From contig NZ_JASISU010000001.1 of NCBI RefSeq assembly GCF_030063285.1, forward strand, positions 124,001 through 188,000: a DNA stretch of 64,000 bases. Reading direction: 5' to 3'. The first letter of the stretch is position 1. Each line of letters starts with the position of its first letter. This DNA comes from Pseudarthrobacter sp. PS3-L1 (GTDB taxonomy: Bacteria > Actinomycetota > Actinomycetes > Actinomycetales > Micrococcaceae). Below the pieces are notes generated by a model. The model saw only the letters and a program-made list of their open reading frames with translations, did no database searches and was not told where the DNA came from. Shown one piece after another: positions 26,483-33,947 of the stretch. The translations under genes and the position numbers were made by a program.

Positions 26483-28687
26483 ATGAAACCTCTACAGCAT
26501 GACAAGGTGCCGTTCTGGCTCCGATGGCTGATCCCCGTCCTGCTCGTTCTGACCTGGCTGGCACTGGCCGGAATTGGCGGACCAACGTTCGGCCGCCTGA
26601 GCGAGGTCTCCTCCAACGACCAGTCAACCTTCCTGCCCGCCAGTGCAGAGGCTACTGCGGCCCAGGAGTGGCAGACCAAGTTCCGGGACTCCAATGAGAT
26701 TCCCGCTGTGATTGTCATCGAAAACGATTCCGCCTTTACCCAGGCGCAGCTGGGCCAGGCTGCCACGCTCAAAGCCGACCTCGACGAGCTGAAGGTCGGA
26801 AGCACAGTGGTTGGCCCCATTCCTTCCGAGGATGGAAACGCTGTCCAGTTCATCGTGCCCATTGGTCCTGATGGCGAGGTTGCGGACGTAGTAGACCAGC
26901 TCCGAGAACTGGTTGCAGCAGATGCGCCAGACGGAATGCGGACCTACGTGACGGGTCCGGCGGGGCTCACTGCCGACCTTTCCGGTGCGTTCGCGGGCAT
27001 TGACGGCATTCTGCTGCTGGTGGCGTTGGGCGCCGTTTTTGTCATCCTTTTGGTGGTCTACAGATCCCTCCTGTTGCCCATAACCGTCCTCTTCACCTCC
27101 GTGTTCGCCCTCTGTGCCTCGATCCTGCTTGTCTTTGGCATGGCCAAGGCGGGGTGGATCCAGCTCAACGGCCAGAGCCAGGGCATTCTTTCCATCCTGG
27201 TGATCGGCGCCGCCACTGACTACGCGCTCCTGTTCGTGGCCCGTTTCCGCGAGGCACTCACGCATACCACCAACCGCACCAGGGCGGTGTTGACAGCATG
27301 GCGAAATTCGTTCGAGCCAATCCTGGCCTCCGGCGCAACAGTGATCATTGCCCTGCTGTGCCTGCTGTTCTCTGACCTGAACTCCAATAAGGCGCTCGGT
27401 CCGGTAGCGGCGGCAGGTATCCTCTGCGCGCTCTTTGCTGCCTTGACGTTCCTGCCTGCCACAATGGCACTTCTTGGCCGCGCAGCCTTTTGGCCGTTCC
27501 GCCCCAAGGTCCTCCCCGCTGACCAGCGCGAACCAGAACTGGTCACCGGGTTGGAAGGACAGAAAGGTATCTGGCGCGCCACGGGCAGCTTGGTCTCCCG
27601 CCGTCCTCGAGTCATCTGGATTGCATCGGTCCTCCTGCTGCTGGTGGCTTCCGCTGGCATCCTGCAGCTCAAGGCCAATGGCGTTCCGCAGACAGATGTG
27701 ATCCTCAGTGCTTCCAACGCCGTTGATGGCCAGGAGGCACTGGCGCGCCACTTCGACGCCGGCAGCGGCAGCCCCGCCGTCGTCGTTACTGATCAGTCAG
27801 CGGCGGATGAGGTGCTGGCCAAGGTCAAGGCAACCGACGGGGTTGGGGACGCCTACCTGCTTGGTCCCAACAACGTGCCCATTACCGGAGCCCCGGGAAC
27901 CCCCGCGGACCCTGACGTTCGTGAGGGCCGCGTCCTGATCAACGCAACACTGAACTATGCCGCCGACTCGCTTGAGGCGGAGGACGTCGTGAAAACACTG
28001 CGGACAGATGTCAAGGTCATTGACGCCAATGCGCTTGTGGGTGGCGTCACGGCCACGGCCCTGGACACCAATACCACTGCCCAGCGGGACCTGGTGGTGA
28101 TCATTCCGATTGTGCTGGTAGTCATCCTCCTCATCCTGATGCTCCTGCTGCGGTCCGTCGTGGCCCCGGTCCTGCTGATCCTCTCCACTGTGCTTTCCTA
28201 CGCTGCTGCGTTGGGGGTTTCCGCGATTGTGTTCAACAACGTTTTTGGTTTCTCGGGTGCCGATGCCACGGTTCCGCTGTTTGGTTTTGTTTTCCTGGTG
28301 GCGCTGGGCGTGGACTACAACATCTTCCTGATGAGCCGGGTGCGGGAAGAATCCGTGAAGCACGGCACCCGGCCAGGTATCCTGCGCGGACTGGCGGTCA
28401 CGGGTGGGGTGATTACCTCAGCAGGAGTTGTGCTGGCGGCAACCTTTGCTGCCCTGGGCGTCATCCCCATCATGTTCCTGGTCCAGCTCGCCTTCATCGT
28501 GGCGTTTGGCGTGCTTCTAGACACCATCTTGGTCCGCTCGCTCCTGGTTCCGGCCCTGACCTATGACATTGGCCCCACAATATGGTGGCCCAACAGGATG
28601 GCACGCCATGACGGACCTGTCACGGCTGGAGGATCCGGGCCAAAACATGCCGCTACGCCCCACGAGCAGGCCGACGCATCGCGATGA
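26483..28687 (+). CDS. MMPL-family RND transporter
   Basis: 734-aa membrane protein of the MmpL/RND type, which exports lipids or drugs. The layout is one N-terminal helix, an extracytoplasmic loop (about 40-165), a first five- or six-helix bundle with GAATDYALLFVARFREAL, a second helix and loop, then a second bundle with ALGVDYNIFLMSRVREE. These two GxxxDY/F motifs are the proton-relay signatures. The N-terminus is preceded by GAAGGACCC. It is probably repressed by the divergent MarR. The cargo is unknown. Confidence 0.9.
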   Translation: MKPLQHDKVPFWLRWLIPVLLVLTWLALAGIGGPTFGRLSEVSSNDQSTFLPASAEATAAQEWQTKFRDSNEIPAVIVIENDSAFTQAQLGQAATLKADLDELKVGSTVVGPIPSEDGNAVQFIVPIGPDGEVADVVDQLRELVAADAPDGMRTYVTGPAGLTADLSGAFAGIDGILLLVALGAVFVILLVVYRSLLLPITVLFTSVFALCASILLVFGMAKAGWIQLNGQSQGILSILVIGAATDYALLFVARFREALTHTTNRTRAVLTAWRNSFEPILASGATVIIALLCLLFSDLNSNKALGPVAAAGILCALFAALTFLPATMALLGRAAFWPFRPKVLPADQREPELVTGLEGQKGIWRATGSLVSRRPRVIWIASVLLLLVASAGILQLKANGVPQTDVILSASNAVDGQEALARHFDAGSGSPAVVVTDQSAADEVLAKVKATDGVGDAYLLGPNNVPITGAPGTPADPDVREGRVLINATLNYAADSLEAEDVVKTLRTDVKVIDANALVGGVTATALDTNTTAQRDLVVIIPIVLVVILLILMLLLRSVVAPVLLILSTVLSYAAALGVSAIVFNNVFGFSGADATVPLFGFVFLVALGVDYNIFLMSRVREESVKHGTRPGILRGLAVTGGVITSAGVVLAATFAALGVIPIMFLVQLAFIVAFGVLLDTILVRSLLVPALTYDIGPTIWWPNRMARHDGPVTAGGSGPKHAATPHEQADASR

Positions 28688-28889
28688 TTCCGGAGCCTTA
28701 CACGGCCTGATCTGGCGTGTTGACAGGCGTTCCAGCGTGCGAGGTCTCTACCTGGGGCCCAAAAAAGTCGCCTGCCACAATGCTGAGAGTCGGTGTTGCC
28801 CATGCGGCGCTTTTGCCGCCTGACGCGTGGACGTAGACTGCAAGCGCATGCACCGCCAGGGTGCGTTGTCTACGAGGAAGTGACGTGCA

Positions 28890-29231
28890 ATGAGCAAAGA
28901 CACCGAGCAGGGTCCAGTAGCGGAGGGCGACGGCCAGTTCACCGAAGGGAACTACGGCAGTGCCGGCACGGTGGGCGCGGACACAACGGCGGTGGAGGGC
29001 GAGTACGATGACGGCGACTACGGCACCGCTGGCACGGTTCGCAAAACCGGTACTACCGCCGAGGGCGGCAAGTCAGGCGCCCACGGTGAAAATGAGGGTG
29101 AATACGACGATGGCAACTACGGCGCTGCAGGCACTGTTGCCCAAGAAAACACGAAGGAACCCCACGGTGACTACGAGGACGGCGACTACGGTTCAGCCGG
29201 CGTCGTTGGTGAAAAGCCTACTGACGACTGA
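28890..29231 (+). CDS. Acidic protein with four DG(N/D)YGxAG repeats
   Basis: 113-aa hydrophilic, Gly/Asp/Glu/Tyr-rich protein made of four 14-residue repeats: GQFTEGNYGSAGTV (15-28), GEYDDGDYGTAGTV (37-50), GEYDDGNYGAAGTV (70-83) and GDYEDGDYGSAGVV (93-106). The linkers are 8, 19 and 9 residues. It has no cysteine, signal peptide or membrane segment and is predicted disordered. GAGGAAG lies upstream of the ATG and a strong terminator follows, so it is a real single gene. No known family was recognised; calcium or metal binding by the DxD-rich repeats, or a stress/envelope role, are only possibilities. Confidence 0.75.
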   Translation: MSKDTEQGPVAEGDGQFTEGNYGSAGTVGADTTAVEGEYDDGDYGTAGTVRKTGTTAEGGKSGAHGENEGEYDDGNYGAAGTVAQENTKEPHGDYEDGDYGSAGVVGEKPTDD

Positions 29232-29259
29232 CGTGGGCTGATGCTCGCTGGTTTACCCT

Positions 29260-29306
29260 GACCGTCGGGAGGTTGCTGTGCTTGTTGGCAGCACCTCCCG
29301 ACGGTC
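29260..29306. terminator. Bidirectional hairpin terminator
   Basis: Perfect 14-bp arms at 29260-29273 and 29293-29306 (GACCGTCGGGAGGT and its complement), with further inner pairing GCTG/CAGC. It lies between the convergent repeat-protein and MFS genes, 29 bp and 5 bp from their stop codons. No long T-run is present. Confidence 0.75.
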
Positions 29307-29310
29307 ATCG

Positions 29311-30507
29311 TTACCTGGAGCTGCGGGCCCGCATGACGGCGGCGTAGGCCGCGAACACGGTGACGATTCCACCGTAGAGATATGTGGTGGTGGTCAGCGA
29401 GAGGACTGGGGCCAGGAGTCCTGCAAGGACCGCCGGGATGCCAAACGCAATGTAGGCGACGATGAAGAGCGAGGCGAAGGTACCGGCGCGTTCATGGTCG
29501 TGGACCAGGGGGCTGACAGACCGGATGACGCCCATGAACGCTGTTCCGAATCCTGCGCCAGCGACGACCACTGCCGCGAGGAACGCCGGGAATGATGTGA
29601 AGGCAAGCGCCAGCAGGCTCAGTGCGGTGCCTAGGGCTAGTGCGCTGGTTCCGAAGATGGTGATGGTGCGGGCATCGCGGTGATGCAGGATGGCTGCGGC
29701 GATTGACCCTGTGCCTGCCAGAACGGTGATGACGATGCCTTGCCACACATGCTCCTGAATCCCGAAGGTGCTGTGCACAATTGAGGCACCCAGTGAGAGA
29801 TAGAGTCCGCCTGTGGCCCAGCCCGCAAAAACGGCTGGCATGCCGGTGAAAAATGCGCCCCGGGCTGCTGGCGGCATGGTCAGGTGAGGTCGCAACGATG
29901 CAGCCGCACCGGGGATGCGGGTGGACGTTTCCGGTGCCAGCCAGATCAAGGCAGCCATGGCCAGGTAGATGGCCGTGAGGGAGACAAAGACCAGGGTCCG
30001 CGGTTCACTGAGCAGATCCAGCAAGAGGCCTGAGGTGAGTGCGCCTACGGCCAGGCCACCCAGGGGAGCGACGGTGTTCCACACGGCACTGGATCCGGGC
30101 TTGTCCTCGGGCTCCAGGTCTGCGATCGCTGCTGACAGTGATGTCAGCAGGACGCCGCTGGCAATTCCCTGCAGAATCCTCGCCAGCAGGAGCGTGGTGA
30201 GGGAGTCCGCGAGTAGAAACGCCGTGACGCTTGCCGCCAACAGGATGAATGCGGCGCTGATTACGGGGCGGCGGCCCAGGTGGTCTGAGACGGAACCGAA
30301 GACCAGAAGTGCCCCCAGGAGGGCGACGGCATAGACGGCGAACACCCCGGTGGTGGCTACCGGCAATAGGTGCAACTGCTCCTGGAGGGTCGGATAGAAC
30401 GGTGACGGCGCGCTGGCGCCGGCCATCATGGCGGTGGTGGCCGTAACAACCAGGGTAAAGCCGGTACGCCTGCGTGCCTCGCTGGGGCTGGACAGGGTGG
30501 GTTCCAA
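29311..30507 (-). CDS. MFS transporter (drug/sugar efflux type)
   Basis: 398-aa membrane protein with about 12 helices. The loop 2-3 signature is FGSVSDHLGRRP, and a shifted motif is in the N-terminal helix pair. It is probably a proton-driven exporter. It is divergent from an ArsR-type regulator with two matching inverted repeats in between, so it is likely induced by a ligand of that regulator. The substrate is unknown. Confidence 0.85.
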   Translation of the reverse strand: MEPTLSSPSEARRRTGFTLVVTATTAMMAGASAPSPFYPTLQEQLHLLPVATTGVFAVYAVALLGALLVFGSVSDHLGRRPVISAAFILLAASVTAFLLADSLTTLLLARILQGIASGVLLTSLSAAIADLEPEDKPGSSAVWNTVAPLGGLAVGALTSGLLLDLLSEPRTLVFVSLTAIYLAMAALIWLAPETSTRIPGAAASLRPHLTMPPAARGAFFTGMPAVFAGWATGGLYLSLGASIVHSTFGIQEHVWQGIVITVLAGTGSIAAAILHHRDARTITIFGTSALALGTALSLLALAFTSFPAFLAAVVVAGAGFGTAFMGVIRSVSPLVHDHERAGTFASLFIVAYIAFGIPAVLAGLLAPVLSLTTTTYLYGGIVTVFAAYAAVMRARSSR

Positions 30508-30535
30508 GAGCGTGCCGCCTTAGGGGTGGGGTATT

Positions 30536-30600
30536 GGTTCGAAAGAACTCGAAGTGTCAGCGTACTGGCTTCCTGCCCATGGTTCAACTAAAGTCGAACC
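30536..30600 (+). promoter_or_regulatory. Two matching operators in the MFS/arsR divergent region
   Basis: Site 1 is GGTTCGA (30536-30542), 6 bp, TCGAA (30549-30553). Site 2 is GGTTCAA (30581-30587), 6 bp, TCGAACC (30594-30600). The shared layout GGTTCRA-N6-TCGAA is spaced 45 bp apart. Site 2 abuts the ArsR ATG and contains TAAAGT, a possible -10 only 6 bp before the start codon. No Shine-Dalgarno precedes that ATG, which fits a leaderless, autorepressed mRNA. Confidence 0.6.
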
Positions 30601-30924
30601 ATGGCTACGATGGCGAACCTGCCGCACCCGGAACGCGCGGACCTGAATCTCACCAGTGTGCTCTTTGCACTGAGCGATCCCGAGCGCCTGGAAATTGTCC
30701 GCCAGCTGCGTTCCGGGCCCATGGATATGGCGGAATGCTCACTGAGCGTGCCTGATATGCCGAAGTCCACCAAGTCGCATCTGATGAAGGTCCTCCGCGA
30801 GGCTGGCGTGATCCGGAATGAAGCCAATGGGCGGGGCCGGCGGCTGATCCTGCGCTCCGATGATCTTGAGGAACGCTTCCCAGGGCTATTGCTGGCTGTT
30901 GTAGGGGCGTCGGTTGGGGACTGA
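30601..30924 (+). CDS. ArsR-type winged-helix regulator
   Basis: 107-aa regulator. LTSVLFALSDPERLEIVRQL is the ArsR-family start. The recognition helix region is PKSTKSHLMKVLREAGVIRN, followed by the wing GRGRRLILRSDDL. No metal-binding cysteine cluster is present (one Cys only, in MAECSLSV), so it probably senses an organic ligand or redox state. It is divergent from the MFS exporter. A second in-frame ATG at 30610 is an alternative start. Confidence 0.85.
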   Translation: MATMANLPHPERADLNLTSVLFALSDPERLEIVRQLRSGPMDMAECSLSVPDMPKSTKSHLMKVLREAGVIRNEANGRGRRLILRSDDLEERFPGLLLAVVGASVGD

Positions 30925-31166
30925 CGCGGTCATCGCCTGGGCTTGAACCCCATGGTTCACCTGGTGCGAGCGGTGGCATGTTGTGGTGGTCCACGGGCGA
31001 GCGAATCACCCGCAATGAAAGCCGCGACGCGGGCATCTAGTCTGTCGGCGAGTCCATCCGTCGCGGCGGTCAGTGGAACCTTGGCTGCGGACCCCCTTGG
31101 CTGGTCACAATCCAGCCATAAATGGTCGTACCATATGTGGTGTAATCCGTGAGAAAGGACCCTCGC

Positions 31167-31937
31167 ATGGCGTGCGAAGGCTGCAGGACATCTTCACCGC
31201 TCGACTTTGATTTCAGCATGGCTTTCCAGCCGATCTATGATGCGGTTGCCGACCGTGTGTGGGGATATGAGGCCTTGGTCAGAGGCTTGGCTGGTGAGGG
31301 CGCTTTCGACGTCCTGTCCAAGGTCTCCGCCAAGCAGAAGTACCGTTTCGACCAGGACTGTCGCGTCAAGGCAATCGAGTTGGCAGCCCGACTTTTCCCG
31401 GCGGACGAAGAGTTGATGCTGTCCATCAACTTCATGCCCAATGCGGTTTACGAGCCAGCTGCGTGTCTTCGGGCAACACTTCTGGCGGCGGGACGATGCA
31501 ACTTTCCGACGTCGGCGATCATGTTCGAGTTCACGGAGAACGAAGAGGTGCTGGATACCGCCCACCTCGAGAACATCATCACTGAGTACCGCAAGCACGG
31601 ATTCACCACAGCGATTGATGACTTCGGCGCTGGGCACGCAGGGTTGGGCCTCCTTGCGGACTTCCAGCCGGACCTGATAAAGATTGACATGAAACTGGTT
31701 CGCGGAATTGACTCAAGCCCGGCCCGACAGGCTGTTGTGCGGGGCATCGTCGGGATTGCCGCGGAACTGGATATTACGGTCCTCGCGGAGGGTATTGAGA
31801 CCCAGGAAGAATTCCTGATACTGCGTGAATCGGGAATCCGCCTCTTCCAGGGGTACTGGTTTGCGAGGCCAGCCTTTGAGGAGCTCCCCGCTGTACGGTC
31901 CGTACCGGTTCCCGTAACCGCAGGCGTCTCCTGGTAG
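31167..31937 (+). CDS. EAL-domain cyclic-di-GMP phosphodiesterase
   Basis: 256-aa stand-alone EAL protein, cytoplasmic, with no GGDEF or sensor domain. Catalytic elements are all visible: EALVRG (EAL), LSINFMPNAV (Asn), FEFTENEE (Glu), IDDFGAGHAG (DDFGxG), IKIDMKLVRG (Lys), EGIETQEEF (Glu) and FQGYWFARP. It should hydrolyse c-di-GMP to pGpG. The N-terminus has a CEGC pair. ATG at 31167 with GAAAGGA is preferred over the GTG at 31149. The 242-bp gap before it (30925-31166) holds only a short dyad, ATGGT-CGT-ACCAT, near 31120. Confidence 0.88.
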   Translation: MACEGCRTSSPLDFDFSMAFQPIYDAVADRVWGYEALVRGLAGEGAFDVLSKVSAKQKYRFDQDCRVKAIELAARLFPADEELMLSINFMPNAVYEPAACLRATLLAAGRCNFPTSAIMFEFTENEEVLDTAHLENIITEYRKHGFTTAIDDFGAGHAGLGLLADFQPDLIKIDMKLVRGIDSSPARQAVVRGIVGIAAELDITVLAEGIETQEEFLILRESGIRLFQGYWFARPAFEELPAVRSVPVPVTAGVSW

Positions 31938-31949
31938 ATGAACGGGTGG

Positions 31950-32567
31950 TCAGCCCCGGGTATTTCGTCCTTGTGACTGCGGTGAGGGTGCCTTGGGCCG
32001 CGCACGCACGTGCATCCGCTCGCCCTGTTGGCCAAAAAGGCTGATGAACTCGACCGTGTTGCCGTCCGCGCTCGCAAGCCAATGGGGCGTATGGGTGTCG
32101 AATTCCGCAGCCTCGCCAGGGCGGAGTTCGAAGTCCTTGTCGCCAAGGACAAGCCGCAGCCGTCCATTGAGGACGTAGACCCATTCATACCCCTCATGGA
32201 CCTGGAGGCTTGGCTCGGTCCCGCGTGCCTCGCCAGCCAGGACCATTTTGTAGGCCTGGAGTCCGCCTGGGCGGCGCGTCAGTGGTACAGCTGTCATCCC
32301 ACCGTGGGAGATCGGTTGCAGGTGAATGCGCGGATCCCCTGTGAGGGGTGCTCCCACCAAATCATCCAACGGAACGCCGTACAGACGCGCAAGCGGGAGC
32401 AGCAGTTCCAGGTTCGGTTTTCGTTGGCCTGATTCAAGGCGGGAGAGCGTGCTGATCGACACTCCAGAGGCTGCGGCCACTTCCCCGAGCGTGAGGTTTT
32501 TTTCGGTGCGGAGGGCGCGGAGGCGGTGGCCTACGGCGCCAAGTATGCCGTCCAGTTCGCTAGTCAT
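31950..32567 (-). CDS. XRE-cupin transcriptional regulator
   Basis: 205-aa protein. Residues 8-65 are a Cro-type HTH (LTLGEVAAASGVSISTLSRL). Residues about 100-185 are a cupin sensor with HEGYEWVYVLNGRLRLVLGD and PGEAAEFDTHTPHW. Start ATG at 32567; the frame is open to 32591. Proteins of this class bind small metabolites and control neighbouring redox or amine genes. It is divergent from a thioredoxin reductase-like gene, with a palindrome lying right over its own start region, so it is likely autoregulated. Confidence 0.88.
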   Translation of the reverse strand: MTSELDGILGAVGHRLRALRTEKNLTLGEVAAASGVSISTLSRLESGQRKPNLELLLPLARLYGVPLDDLVGAPLTGDPRIHLQPISHGGMTAVPLTRRPGGLQAYKMVLAGEARGTEPSLQVHEGYEWVYVLNGRLRLVLGDKDFELRPGEAAEFDTHTPHWLASADGNTVEFISLFGQQGERMHVRARPKAPSPQSQGRNTRG

Positions 32568-32575
32568 GGGTCCAG

Positions 32576-32603
32576 TTTGCCATAGTGGCAAAAAACTTTG
32601 CCA
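32576..32603 (+). promoter_or_regulatory. XRE-cupin operator (TTTGCCA palindrome plus third half-site)
   Basis: TTTGCCA (32576-32582), TAG, TGGCAAA (32586-32592) is a perfect 17-bp palindrome. A further TTTGCCA half-site lies at 32597-32603, exactly 21 bp (two helical turns) from the first. It sits 9 bp upstream of the XRE-cupin ATG in the divergent promoter region, as expected for an autorepressor. Confidence 0.65.
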
Positions 32604-32685
32604 AAAATCAGGATTGTGTTTGAGGCTGGTGTTACCGCCATGAGTTCATCGGCGGCCGGCTCCCTGGTGAAAGCGAAAGACAAAA

Positions 32686-33759
32686 ATGGATATCACTCGA
32701 TTCGACGTCATCATTGTGGGCGGCGGTCCTGCGGGGCTCAGCGCAGCCACGACGCTCAGCAGGGCACTGCGATCCGTGCTCGTTATCGATTCGGGCAGCC
32801 CCCGGAATGGGCCTGCGGCAGGTATTCACGGATACCTCTCAAGGGACGGTATGAGCCCGGCCGAGTTCCTGTCGATCGGGCGCGCTGAAGTACTCTCCTA
32901 TGGGGCGGCGATCATTGACGGGGCGGCTGTCTCGGCCCGACGCACGCCTGACGGGTTTGCTGTGACGCTTGGCGATGCCCGCCAATTTTCAGCGAGGCGA
33001 CTACTCATCACCACGGGGTTGACGGATGTGTTGCCGGCAATCAAGGGGTTGCGGGAGCAGTGGGGTAAGGGTGTTGTTCACTGCCCATACTGCCATGGCT
33101 GGGAAATCAGGGGCCAGCGAATTGGCGTCCTCGGCACTGGTCCACTCTCGGTTCACCAGGCGCTGATGTTCCGGCAGTGGTCTCCGGATATCACCCTCTT
33201 CCTCAACGACTCGGTGGACCCTGCCGACGAGGAATGGGAAAAGTTGGCCGCCCGGAATATTCGGGTCGTGGATGGCGCGGTGACCTCGATTGATGCTCCC
33301 GACGGCGTCCTTGCTGGTGTCACTGTGGGTCAGCGGATGGCGTTTGGGGTCGAGGCCCTGGCTGTCGGATCGCGGATGGAGGCCAGGGCTGGATTCCTGG
33401 AATCCCTGGGCCTGGATGCGCAGGAGCACCCCCTGGGAGTTGGCGACGCTATTGACGCTGATGCAACGGGAATGACCGCGGTGCGGGGCGTCTATGCGGC
33501 GGGGAACGTCTCCAACCTCATGGCCCAGGTTGTCACGTCGGCAGCAGAAGGAGTCACGGCTGGGACCAGGATCAACGCAGACCTCATCGAGGAGGAAACC
33601 CGCTGGGCCGTTGAGGGGCATTTTGGCGTCTTTTCGGCCGCCTCGGAGGCCGCCGTTGCAAGGGTGGTCCTGGGTGGCCGGGGCCATGGCTTGGAGTCTG
33701 CGCCATTGGCCAGTGGCTCGTCCCCAACAGTTCTCCCACAGCGGAACACGGGTTTCTGA
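32686..33759 (+). CDS. Thioredoxin reductase-like NAD(P)/FAD oxidoreductase
   Basis: 357-aa flavoprotein. FAD site VIIVGGGPAGLSAA (9-22), redox pair CPYC in VVHCPYCHGWEIRG, NAD(P) site GVLGTGPLSVHQA, and a C-terminal VYAAGNVSNLMAQVV where TrxB has GDV. Because the last motif reads GN rather than GD, it belongs to the TrxR-like group that often works with small regulators or as a sulfide/thiol oxidase (for example gliotoxin-type GliT), not canonical TrxB. GAAAG lies ahead of the ATG. The last 25 residues are low-complexity and not family-like. It is divergent from XRE-cupin, its probable regulator. Confidence 0.82.
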   Translation: MDITRFDVIIVGGGPAGLSAATTLSRALRSVLVIDSGSPRNGPAAGIHGYLSRDGMSPAEFLSIGRAEVLSYGAAIIDGAAVSARRTPDGFAVTLGDARQFSARRLLITTGLTDVLPAIKGLREQWGKGVVHCPYCHGWEIRGQRIGVLGTGPLSVHQALMFRQWSPDITLFLNDSVDPADEEWEKLAARNIRVVDGAVTSIDAPDGVLAGVTVGQRMAFGVEALAVGSRMEARAGFLESLGLDAQEHPLGVGDAIDADATGMTAVRGVYAAGNVSNLMAQVVTSAAEGVTAGTRINADLIEEETRWAVEGHFGVFSAASEAAVARVVLGGRGHGLESAPLASGSSPTVLPQRNTGF

Positions 33760-33825
33760 ACGTCAAGAATCGCGGAATTCCGGCATTCAGGCCCCTTTCG
33801 CCGTCGTACTTTACCCACTGGAAAT

Positions 33826-33856
33826 CCGAAGTTGAGCGTAGTCCGCTCAACTTCGG
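33826..33856 (+). promoter_or_regulatory. HAIR element 1 (HspR site), extended perfect palindrome
   Basis: CCGAAGTTGAGC (33826-33837), 7 bp, GCTCAACTTCGG (33845-33856): 12-bp perfect arms. The inner GTTGAGC-N7-GCTCAAC matches the HspR box consensus CTTGAGT-N7-ACTCAAG in layout and most bases. It ends one base before the dnaK -35. Confidence 0.85.
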
Positions 33857-33857
33857 A

Positions 33858-33885
33858 TTGACATCTCGGGGCGCCTGAGTAAAGT
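33858..33885 (+). promoter_or_regulatory. dnaK promoter
   Basis: TTGACA at 33858-33863 and TAAAGT at 33880-33885 with a 16-bp spacer, a strong housekeeping-sigma promoter. It is bracketed by two HAIR elements, so it is expected to be high-activity but HspR-repressed. Confidence 0.8.
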
Positions 33886-33904
33886 TGAGTGCAAGACGCT
33901 CAAC
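33884..33904 (+). promoter_or_regulatory. HAIR element 2 (HspR site) at the dnaK start site
   Basis: GTTGAGT (33884-33890), 7 bp, GCTCAAC (33898-33904), one mismatch between arms. It overlaps the end of the -10 and the expected transcription start, 44 bp before the dnaK ATG. Confidence 0.8.
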
Positions 33905-33947
33905 AGTCGGGCGCCAGCAAGTTTCCAAGGAAAGAAGGAAGCAACAC

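Noticed and set aside
26624..27751. 375-codon minus-strand frame opposite the MMPL gene
   Set aside because: Gln/Glu/Arg-rich, domain-free shadow of the hydrophobic MMPL coding frame.
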